In this document: positions 52,453 through 59,105 of the stretch, in pieces
Numbering within the stretch: the first letter of the stretch is position 1
Layout: every line of letters starts with the position of its first letter
Source: Lachnospiraceae bacterium
GTDB taxonomy: Bacteria > Bacillota > Clostridia > Lachnospirales > Lachnospiraceae
NCBI GenBank assembly: GCA_022793195.1
Contig: JAAWCJ010000010.1
Span: 1-64,000, forward strand
DNA length: 64,000 nt
Direction: 5' to 3'
The notes under the pieces: model-generated
Database searches by the model: none
Told to the model about the DNA's origin: nothing
Seen by the model: the letters and a program-made list of their open reading frames with translations, nothing else
Position numbers and translations under genes: made by a program

Positions 52453-52470
52453 TTAACAACATTTTAACAA
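52453..52470 (-). promoter_or_regulatory. Heptamer direct repeats, candidate BTAD/SARP operator
   Basis: On the minus strand TTGTTAA occurs twice with an 11-bp period (52470-52464 and 52459-52453). SARP-type activators bind 7-bp direct repeats with an 11-bp period next to the -35. The site lies about 110 bp before the protein B gene and between it and the BTAD regulator. A GATAG pair (near 52492 and 52480) further upstream has similar spacing. Confidence 0.45.
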
Positions 52471-52543
52471 TCCACCACTATCTCAATAGCTATCCATTTC
52501 GCTTTTTACTGCGCTTTTTTAATTTTTTGGCTATATAAATCAT

Positions 52544-52574
52544 GTCGTATAGGGAACAAAGTTTCCTATACGAC
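52544..52574. repeat. Hairpin related to module B of the palindromic repeats
   Basis: The arms GTCGTATAGGGAAC (52544-52557) and GTTTCCTATACGAC (52561-52574) pair with one mismatch around a 3-nt loop. The same GTCGTAT..ATACGAC hairpin occurs at 57361-57391 and, altered, at 10609-10635. It adjoins the regulator terminator. Confidence 0.6.
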
Positions 52575-52604
52575 AAAAAAACAGCAGGCTCATACCCGCT
52601 GTTT
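52574..52604 (-). terminator. Terminator of the BTAD regulator gene
   Basis: On the minus strand AACAGCGGG pairs with CCTGCTG across a TATGAG loop, followed by TTTTTTT. It separates the regulator unit from the structural pilus operon, so the latter must have its own promoter in 52344-52573. Confidence 0.75.
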
Positions 52605-52618
52605 TAAAGGTGTTTCTC

Positions 52619-53812
52619 TTATGTCTCACAAATCACACTGTTCACATGATATTGTATACCTATGCGCTGTCTTCCGACAATGAATCTCTGATTAATGCGA
52701 TTCTTTATAATCTCGCAATCTTCTCTTGTAATATTAATCAACAGAATCAAAAACTGGCCGCTTCCATACTGATTGACAATATCTCCATGTCTCACAGACA
52801 TTTTGACTGCTTCCAGAAGCCTGGCAGACATTTCCTCCCGTCGTTCCTTTTCTTTAACCGGATTCCCTTTACTGTCCACCATGGTGCATAACATCAGGTA
52901 AATGCTCTGCCCTCCCCGCTCCATCAGGCGGCTGACCGCATGGTATATACCGCGAAATACCGGATATGAACATTGATAGCCGCCATTTGGGGAACCGGAA
53001 TCTTCTGCCAGTCTCCTCTGGATCTGATCCAGCACTGCATAAGAGTGGCGCATCTGGCTTCCCAACCGTTCCATTGTCTCCAAAAGCTTCGCAGAAGGAT
53101 AGACGCCCTGTTCTCTGAGATAATATTCCACCGTATCGGCATACAGCTTTTCAGCCTCCCCATATCTCCCTTTCTCCATAAGGGCTTCCATAATCAGGCT
53201 TTCCCAGTTGGAGAAGGGGGTAATCTCTGTCACATATCTTCCAAGCTTCTCCAGGCGGAGCCAATCTTCTTTCTTCCTTATAATAGTAGCTGCATTTTCC
53301 ACACATTCGCAAAACTGCCTGCGGTAACGTCTCGCCTCCGCCCCCGCCCACCGGACTGCCGTATATGTAGAAAGAAACTCTCCTTTGTATTTGTAACATG
53401 CATCCAGATAAATTCCCAGTCGTTTTTCCTCGTCCGCACATCCTTCCGCCTGACTGCATAAGCTGTCAAAAACCGCTGCATCTTCGCTCACCGGTATCTG
53501 CGGCGTCCAATAATAAATACCCTTTTTCAGAAATATATAATTCTCATCAGGCAGCCCCATATTCTTAAGCTTCTTTTTCGCCTTATACACAATCGTCTGC
53601 AGCGCCTGATGTCTGTTTTCCACATCCCTGTCCCCAAGCAACACATCTTCCAGATAGTCCCGGCTCACTCCCGTGGAAACATTGTGGAGCAGAATCTGCA
53701 TAAGACTCGTGAAATGAGTATCTCTAAGCTTTTCTCCGGTCAAAGGACGTCCATTGTAATACAGCTGAAAATTTCCAAACATCTGGACGTACAGAACATG
53801 TGGCTTCTCCAT
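52619..53812 (-). CDS. BTAD-type transcriptional activator with degenerate GGDEF-like domain
   Basis: A 397-residue regulator. Residues 1-95 are a winged-helix DNA-binding domain of the SARP/OmpR type (VQMFGNFQLYYNGRPL). Residues 100-255 are a helical bacterial transcriptional activator domain (TAVRWAGAEARRYRRQF). Residues 275-397 resemble a GGDEF domain, but the motif is QYGSGQF instead of RYGGDEF, so it cannot make c-di-GMP by the usual mechanism. It follows protein A by 38 bp. It probably activates the pilus operon. Confidence 0.85.
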   Translation of the reverse strand: MEKPHVLYVQMFGNFQLYYNGRPLTGEKLRDTHFTSLMQILLHNVSTGVSRDYLEDVLLGDRDVENRHQALQTIVYKAKKKLKNMGLPDENYIFLKKGIYYWTPQIPVSEDAAVFDSLCSQAEGCADEEKRLGIYLDACYKYKGEFLSTYTAVRWAGAEARRYRRQFCECVENAATIIRKKEDWLRLEKLGRYVTEITPFSNWESLIMEALMEKGRYGEAEKLYADTVEYYLREQGVYPSAKLLETMERLGSQMRHSYAVLDQIQRRLAEDSGSPNGGYQCSYPVFRGIYHAVSRLMERGGQSIYLMLCTMVDSKGNPVKEKERREEMSARLLEAVKMSVRHGDIVNQYGSGQFLILLINITREDCEIIKNRINQRFIVGRQRIGIQYHVNSVICET

Positions 53813-53850
53813 CTTTATTTTCCCATCCCTCAGCTTTTTCCATCTATGTT

Positions 53851-54336
53851 TTAAGAACGGTGCCGAAAATTGTTTTCCAGGTATTCATGAAGCATGTGCA
53901 TGAGTTCCAGCGCACTGCGAAACTGTGTCTTCTCTCCTTTCACATTTACAGTCCCCTGTATACTTCCGTACTCCCGCCGGTGTACGGTAACTGTCATCTG
54001 TCCACGGAAACCGGCGCCTGTTTCCCTCCGTCCATCCCCATCCTCCGGACTCCGGCTCGCCTGTTTCCAGGAAATCCATCTCCATCCGCGGTTTTCTGCT
54101 TTAGAATATCCGGTTTTCCCTTTTTCCATCTTCAGATGTCTGAACTCTCCTATCTTCCGCGGGAACTCCGCCTCATCCAAAGCATCTTCCATAAGCATGA
54201 ACAACTGATCCAGGCTGTCAAAGTAAAATGGCATCTGATAGCGAAGCGTCTGCATCGTCCCCTTCGCAACCCTGCCCTCATAAGAATCAAAACGCAGCAG
54301 CAACGGCTCTGAACAAAAAGCGGTATGGTCTGTCAT
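53851..54336 (-). CDS. Small unknown protein A, first gene behind the invertible promoter
   Basis: A 161-residue soluble protein with two strand-strand-helix halves, separated by an Arg/Ser/Gly linker (about 85-105). It is a paralogue of protein B. GGAGGAG lies 7 bp before the ATG. The 55 bp between the start and the left inverted repeat (54392) contain no promoter that I can see, so its expression must come from the invertible segment or from integrase readthrough. It precedes the BTAD gene. Confidence 0.7.
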   Translation of the reverse strand: MTDHTAFCSEPLLLRFDSYEGRVAKGTMQTLRYQMPFYFDSLDQLFMLMEDALDEAEFPRKIGEFRHLKMEKGKTGYSKAENRGWRWISWKQASRSPEDGDGRRETGAGFRGQMTVTVHRREYGSIQGTVNVKGEKTQFRSALELMHMLHEYLENNFRHRS

Positions 54337-54391
54337 GCCGTTTCTCCTCCTCTCTGTCCCTTCCCGGCCTCACATTTTTATGGATAATAAC

Positions 54392-54419
54392 TGTCATAAA
54401 GTTCCATACTTTCGGACAA
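54392..54419 (-). repeat. Left 28-bp inverted repeat of the invertible segment
   Basis: Exact reverse complement of 55899-55926. It contains a symmetrical core, AAAGT-ATGGA-ACTTT when read on the minus strand, which fits two recombinase half-sites around a 5-bp crossover region. Confidence 0.85.
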
Positions 54420-54436
54420 GTTGGCTGAATAGCCAG

Positions 54437-55630
54437 TTAAAGGCCATTTGTGTGGATTACCTGACCAGAATCCTGACCACAAACGGAAATTTTTTCCAAA
54501 CGGTTCATATGTTGGCGCTTTAAGTTGATGGAAGGATGAACATATCTTTGGAGTGTCGTGGACACACTGGAATGACCCAGGATCTCTGACAAGGATTTCA
54601 GGTCAAAGTCATTTTCGACACAACGTGTGGCGAATGTATGCCGCAATGCATGATAGTTGAAATTTTCCAGTCCGCATTTTTTCATTACCTTTTTATATTT
54701 TCTGTAATATTCCCTTGGCTCCAGGTAATTGCAACTTCCAGTTAATACGTAGAAATCCAAATTTGTCTGATGGTTTTGGAAGGCAGGCAGCATGAAAGAA
54801 GGAATGGGAATTTTTCTGGAAGAAGAGTTGGTTTTTGGCGTATCAATAATGATTTTTGTTTTTGCCTGAATTCCAGGAGCATTTTCAGAATGAAAGACAG
54901 GAATTCGCTGAATGGATCTCCGTACACATAAAATACCGTTTTCCATATCCAAATCTTCCCAACGCAAGGCGCAAATTTCTCCAATCCGCAGACCAAGATA
55001 CAAGCTTACCATAATGCCAAAACTAACTTTGGTATCTTCTTTCAACAGAATAACTTCCAGTTTTTTTTGTTCTTCCCAGGTGAGGATTTGAATTTTGGGG
55101 GTATTTTGTCGGGGATTACGGATAACGATATGTGTTGGACAACAATATCCGCGTTCTGCCCCATAGTCCAGTGCAAGGCGGATGACAGATAAAAACCCTG
55201 TTACGGTTTTTGGGGACCATCCCCCTGATTTTTTCAAATTTCCCTGAGCCAGTTTTTTCAGTGAAAAGTGATCAATATCCTCACTGGTCATTTCAGACAA
55301 AGAAATCTGCCCCAGTTCCGGCCGAATATGTTTTTCGATCATAGCCGTATAGCGGCTATAGGTGGATTCTTTCACATCCGGCCGGACGAAATACAGCCAG
55401 TCCGTAAGCAGTGAGCCGAATGAACGGCGTGTTTGAGGGTAAGTAATACTGCGGGAACCATGAAATAATTTCTGCGACATCATTTGATTTTTTGCTTCTT
55501 TTGCTTCCGCATAAGTTTTTCTGTAGATATACTTATACTTCGCCCTTCCATTCTCTTTATATCCACAGATCAGCCTCGCTTCCCATCGCCCGTCTTTCCT
55601 CTTTCGGATATTTTCACCGTGTCTTGCCAT
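54437..55630 (-). CDS. Tyrosine recombinase (Tn916-integrase type)
   Basis: A 397-residue site-specific recombinase. The N-terminal arm-binding domain (about 1-60, [20 protein letters not shown]), core-binding domain (about 70-170) and catalytic domain (about 185-380) are complete. The catalytic residues are the Arg in [12 protein letters not shown], His/Arg in [11 protein letters not shown], the His in LGHSS and the Tyr in [15 protein letters not shown] lies before the ATG. The gene lies within the 28-bp inverted repeats, so its strand changes on inversion. Confidence 0.92.
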   Translation of the reverse strand: MARHGENIRKRKDGRWEARLICGYKENGRAKYKYIYRKTYAEAKEAKNQMMSQKLFHGSRSITYPQTRRSFGSLLTDWLYFVRPDVKESTYSRYTAMIEKHIRPELGQISLSEMTSEDIDHFSLKKLAQGNLKKSGGWSPKTVTGFLSVIRLALDYGAERGYCCPTHIVIRNPRQNTPKIQILTWEEQKKLEVILLKEDTKVSFGIMVSLYLGLRIGEICALRWEDLDMENGILCVRRSIQRIPVFHSENAPGIQAKTKIIIDTPKTNSSSRKIPIPSFMLPAFQNHQTNLDFYVLTGSCNYLEPREYYRKYKKVMKKCGLENFNYHALRHTFATRCVENDFDLKSLSEILGHSSVSTTLQRYVHPSINLKRQHMNRLEKISVCGQDSGQVIHTNGL

Positions 55631-55836
55631 AAATGTTTCCCCTTTCGTTTTTTTATTTAAGATATCAAATGGTTTCTGATTAATATATCATATACGTAAA
55701 AAACGAAAAGAAAAACATTTATAACTGACCACGAAAACGACTGAAAATCCTGCAAAAATGGGATAAAAACAGAAAAATTCAAGGTTCTGGCCTGGAAAAT
55801 ACTGGAATATACTGGAAATGTGCGCCTTGGGAAGTA

Positions 55837-55865
55837 TTGACTTTTTAAGATTGGTAGCATAGAAT
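55837..55865 (+). promoter_or_regulatory. Outward-facing sigma-A promoter of the invertible segment
   Basis: TTGACT at 55837-55842, a 17-bp spacer and TAGAAT at 55860-55865. It lies 34 bp inside the right inverted repeat and transcribes rightwards out of the segment. As drawn, its transcript meets the terminator at 56044-56090 after about 210 nt; 55927-56043 holds a hairpin (55976-55985 with 56011-56020) but no convincing gene. Confidence 0.65.
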
Positions 55866-55898
55866 TGTATTAAATTAAGTGATTTTGTTGATTTTTGG

Positions 55899-55926
55899 TT
55901 GTCCGAAAGTATGGAACTTTATGACA
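55899..55926 (+). repeat. Right 28-bp inverted repeat of the invertible segment
   Basis: Exact reverse complement of 54392-54419. The match ends abruptly on both sides: outside, the left flank continues GTT and the right AAA in equivalent orientation. Confidence 0.85.
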
Positions 55927-56043
55927 AAATTTGTATCGTAAGGAGAGAGTTAAAATAATTAAGAAATTCACCCATGGAAATCCGCTCCCACGTCAAAAAG
56001 ATTGTGCAGCGCGGATTTCCAGCAACAGGAAAATACTTTTCAT

Positions 56044-56090
56044 AAATGTGGCAGATAATAACAAGTCTCTTTTACTGCCACATTTTTTTT
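56044..56090 (+). terminator. Terminator facing the invertible promoter
   Basis: AAATGTGGCAG (56044-56054) pairs with CTGCCACATTT (56075-56085), followed by TTTTT. On the plus strand it is a good intrinsic terminator. It overlaps the last codons and stop of the convergent methyltransferase-NUDIX gene. Confidence 0.65.
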
Positions 56091-57244
56091 ATTCGCTCAA
56101 TCAGGTCCAGATCTGCCGGCAGCCATGCCACATCATCCAGCTCCTCTTTTGAAAGCCATCTCGCATCCTCATGTTCCTTTAAAGTCAGATTACCTGATAC
56201 TACTTTTGCCCAAAAACAGTCCATGGACAGATGAAAAGCCGGATAATCATATTCAACGCACATGATTTTTTCGCCTACAGCGATTTCCGTATCCAGCTCC
56301 TCCTTGATTTCCCTGATTAAAGCTGTCTTTGAGGTTTCCCCCGGTTCCACCTTTCCCCCCGGGAACTCCCATCCGTCCTTAAATTCACCATAACCACGCT
56401 GGGTTGCAAAAATCCGATTCTGGTTTCGTATAATCGCCGCAGTGACTTTTACGGTTTTTCTGGCTTTCGGTTTCAGCTCCAGCATAGCCGCATAATGCTT
56501 TATGAAAAAATTTTCGGGCATCTCCGACAGCATTTTTTTATGTTCTGATTCCCATTGTTCCAGTTCCTTTTGCGCCAGAGAGGCGCCAATTCCTCTGCAG
56601 GCTTTCATCCTTCCATGCCATGTCTCCCGTGTAAAGGGCAGCTCCATCGTGTATTCCTCATGATAAACTTCCTCAAATCTGTCATATACACAATCTGGCA
56701 CCTCAATCCGGTGTTTCCACTCACCGGCTCCGGTCCAGTCAGGATTATACTTGAGCGCCAGCTCTTCGCTGGCTCCGGCAATGGCATCTTCAAAAGGCAG
56801 CCATGCCATATAAAGCAGCAAAAGGCTTCCGTTTTCTTTCAGTATAGAAGACAGTTTTGGAACAAGCCTTTCATGGTCAAAATACCAAAAACACTGGCAG
56901 GCTGTTATGACGTCAAAAAAATGAGGCGGGAAATCCACATCCTCCGCCGCCACTGCCTGATACCGGATATCCATATTCTGTTCTGCCGACAGTCTCTCCG
57001 CCTGTTCAATCTGGTTTACGGAAATATCCGTCCCCACCCATTCTGCTCCAAACCGGTACATATTCCGCGGCAGCACCCCGGTTCCCGTACCGAGATCCAA
57101 AACCTTCTGCCCTTCTGTGCAAAGTCCCCGTCCCACAATCTTTTCATAAAACAACTCAGGATAAATATCACGGTATTTTGCATACTCTCCGGAAACCCTC
57201 CCCCAGTCAAATGCCCTTCCGCCGTCGATTGCCTCATTAATCAT
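56072..57244 (-). CDS. SAM methyltransferase fused to a NUDIX hydrolase
   Basis: A 390-residue fusion. The N-terminal part (about 1-255) is a class I methyltransferase of the UbiE/Methyltransf_11 type: VLDLGTGTGVLPRNM (motif I) and EDVDFPPHFFDVITACQCFWYF (motifs II-III). The C-terminal part (about 262-390) is a MutT-like NUDIX domain: WEFPGGKVEPGETSKTALIR then EIKEELD, with Asp replacing the last Gly of the NUDIX box, as in some CTP/8-oxo-dGTP pyrophosphohydrolases. AGGAGG precedes the ATG. Confidence 0.85.
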   Translation of the reverse strand: MINEAIDGGRAFDWGRVSGEYAKYRDIYPELFYEKIVGRGLCTEGQKVLDLGTGTGVLPRNMYRFGAEWVGTDISVNQIEQAERLSAEQNMDIRYQAVAAEDVDFPPHFFDVITACQCFWYFDHERLVPKLSSILKENGSLLLLYMAWLPFEDAIAGASEELALKYNPDWTGAGEWKHRIEVPDCVYDRFEEVYHEEYTMELPFTRETWHGRMKACRGIGASLAQKELEQWESEHKKMLSEMPENFFIKHYAAMLELKPKARKTVKVTAAIIRNQNRIFATQRGYGEFKDGWEFPGGKVEPGETSKTALIREIKEELDTEIAVGEKIMCVEYDYPAFHLSMDCFWAKVVSGNLTLKEHEDARWLSKEELDDVAWLPADLDLIERIKKMWQ

Positions 57245-57272
57245 GCCTGGTTCCTCCTGTTTCTGTAAAAAG

Positions 57273-57394
57273 ATTGCGCTCCGCGCAATCGCCGCGCGTG
57301 AGCGGTGCCTGAAAGGCTAATCTCCTTTCCGCGAACTGCGCTTCCCCCGGAGGGCTTTTTGTCGTATGGGGAACAGAGTTTTCCATACGACAAA
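57273..57394 (-). repeat. Detached, inverted module B of the palindromic repeat family
   Basis: The reverse complement of this segment matches the inserted part of copy 2 (about 10606-10722): the GTCGTATGG hairpin, CTCCGGGGGAAGCGCAGTTC, a GGCACCGCTCACGCGCG stretch and the closing GATTGCGC hairpin. Here it stands outside copy 3 and reversed, so it behaves as a separate unit. Confidence 0.7.
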
Positions 57395-57397
57395 AAG

Positions 57398-57723
57398 GGC
57401 TGGTGCAAAATATCTGAATTTATATGTGCCCGGCCGCCCGCCTGTCTTTTGCATTTGCCCGATAGGCAGGTTTTGTGAGCTCGTTATGAGCACTTAGAGC
57501 CCGTAGTTTGGGCGCTTACGTGCGATACATGCAAAGTACTTAGCAAGGTATTTTCGCGCTTTAGTACTTTGCGTAGCTCCGACAGCCTCGCTGACCAGCT
57601 TTTATGGAAGCGATGGCTGTCGGTAAAAGGCGGCGCAGCAAAACCAAAAAATCAACGTGGACAAATGCAAAGACAGGCGGGCGGCCGGGTAAGTATAAAC
57701 ATCCGTATGTTTTGCAACACCCT
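57398..57723. repeat. Large palindromic repeat, copy 3
   Basis: Arms about 57402-57460 and 57655-57720 pair (CGGCCGCCCGCCTGTC with GACAGGCGGGCGGCCG). It contains module A (about 57478-57575) with arms GCAAAGTACTT and AGTACTTTGC, where copy 2 has GCAC/GTGC: paired bases change together. It lies between the methyltransferase start region and the metY stop; no gene was recognised in 57245-57726. Confidence 0.82.
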
Positions 57724-57726
57724 TTG

Positions 57727-59013
57727 TTACCTCACCGTATCCAATGCCTGCTGGATATCGGCGATAATGTCCGACACATTTTCAATTCCCACGGAAAAGC
57801 GGATCAAGTCCGGTTTCACTCCTGCTTCGATGAGCTGCTCATCGGAGAGCTGGCGGTGGGTATGGCTGGCCGGATGGAGCACCGAAGTTCTGGCATCCGC
57901 CACATGGGTCACAATGGCGGCCAGCTTTAAGCTGTCCATAAACCGGATGGACCGCTCTCTGCCGCCTTTTAAGCCGAAAGCAATGACGCCACAGGTGCCA
58001 TTCGGCATGTATTTCTGCGCTCTCTCATAGTAAGGGCTGCTCTTCAATCCGGGATAATTTACCCATGCCACATCTTCACAGGCTTCCAGGTATTCTGCCA
58101 CTTTTTGGGCATTTTCACAGTGGCGTGGCATCCTCAGATGCAGCGTCTCCAATCCCACATTCAAAAGGAAGGCGTTTTGCGGCGACTGAATCGCCCCCAG
58201 ATCCCGCATAAGCTGTGCTGTCGCTTTCGTGATATAGGCTTTTTTCCCGAAAGCCTCCGCATAGACAAGGCCGTGATAAGAATCGTCCGGTGTGGTAAGT
58301 CCGGGAAACTTCTCCTTGTGGGCCATCCAGTCAAAATTTCCGCTGTCCACGATACAGCCGCCCACACTCATGGCATGGCCATCCATATATTTGGTGGTGG
58401 AATGGGTGACAATATCCGCGCCGAACTCAAAAGGACGGCAGTTGATGGGCGTCGCGAACGTATTGTCCAGAATCAACGGTACGCCGTGGTCATGGGCCGC
58501 TTTGGCAAACTTTTCGATGTCTAAAACCACCAGGGACGGATTGGAAATGGTTTCCCCAAACACCGCCTTTGTATTGGGGCGGAACTCTTTTTCCAGGTCC
58601 TCAGGGGAAATTTCCGGATCCACCAGTGTAAAATCAATACCCAGTTTTTTGAGGGTCACGGTAAACAGATTGGAAGAACCACCATAAATAGTAGCGGAGC
58701 TGATCACATGATCACCGGCGGAAGCAATATTAAATATTGCATAGAATGTAGCTGCCTGGCCGGAAGAGGTCAGCATAGCCGCCACGCCTCCTTCCAGCTG
58801 GCAAATTTTCTCTGCCACCGCATCGTTGGTGGGATTCTGAAGCCTTGTATAGAAATACCCCTCGTCCTCCAGGTCAAACAGCCTGGCCATCTGCTCACTG
58901 GTATCATACTTGTAAGTGGTGCTCTGATAAATGGGGAGCACCCTGGGTTCCCCTTTTCCAGGCTTCCATCCCCCCTGGATACAAATAGTTTCCGGTTGAT
59001 ACTGATGTTCCAT
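57727..59013 (-). CDS. metY: O-acetylhomoserine sulfhydrylase
   Basis: A 428-residue PLP enzyme of the Cys/Met metabolism family that makes homocysteine from O-acetylhomoserine and sulfide. Motifs are YQSTTYKYDTSEQM near residue 25, TSSGQAATFYAIFN, LILDNTFATPINCRPFEFGAD, and the PLP Lys in VTHSTTKYMDGHAMSVGG. GGAG lies 9 bp before the ATG at 59013 (MEHQYQPETICIQGG); the longer frame to 59115 has no support. With cyuA in this region, sulfide release and reuse are both encoded. Confidence 0.93.
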   Translation of the reverse strand: MEHQYQPETICIQGGWKPGKGEPRVLPIYQSTTYKYDTSEQMARLFDLEDEGYFYTRLQNPTNDAVAEKICQLEGGVAAMLTSSGQAATFYAIFNIASAGDHVISSATIYGGSSNLFTVTLKKLGIDFTLVDPEISPEDLEKEFRPNTKAVFGETISNPSLVVLDIEKFAKAAHDHGVPLILDNTFATPINCRPFEFGADIVTHSTTKYMDGHAMSVGGCIVDSGNFDWMAHKEKFPGLTTPDDSYHGLVYAEAFGKKAYITKATAQLMRDLGAIQSPQNAFLLNVGLETLHLRMPRHCENAQKVAEYLEACEDVAWVNYPGLKSSPYYERAQKYMPNGTCGVIAFGLKGGRERSIRFMDSLKLAAIVTHVADARTSVLHPASHTHRQLSDEQLIEAGVKPDLIRFSVGIENVSDIIADIQQALDTVR

Positions 59014-59105
59014 GTCCTTCTTCTCCTCTCTCATTATCCTTCCTGTCTGCACGACCTTTGCTATAGGGCGCTGCGCCTGTAACCTCTGACAAAACGCCAT
59101 CGTCC

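Larger units (their letters stand above)
54392..55926. mobile_element. Invertible DNA segment with recombinase and outward promoter
   Basis: Perfect 28-bp inverted repeats enclose 1,479 bp that hold only a tyrosine recombinase gene and a 268-bp promoter region. A strong sigma-A promoter (55837-55865) points out across the right repeat. In the opposite orientation it would point across the left repeat to protein A, 55 bp away. The design is like the Salmonella Hin switch but with a tyrosine recombinase. Inversion itself is inferred, not seen. Confidence 0.75.

Noticed and set aside
54437-55630. The recombinase as part of an integrative conjugative element or prophage.
   Set aside because: No excisionase, relaxase, replication or phage genes lie nearby and the flanking repeats are inverted, not direct att sites.
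55931-56152. A 73-codon plus-strand frame right of the invertible segment.
   Set aside because: It starts with TTG, lacks a ribosome site in place, crosses the terminator at 56044-56090 and overlaps the methyltransferase-NUDIX gene in antisense.
58900-59105. A riboswitch or T-box in front of metY.
   Set aside because: Only about 90 bp separate metY from the preceding gene and no conserved S-box or T-box core was seen.
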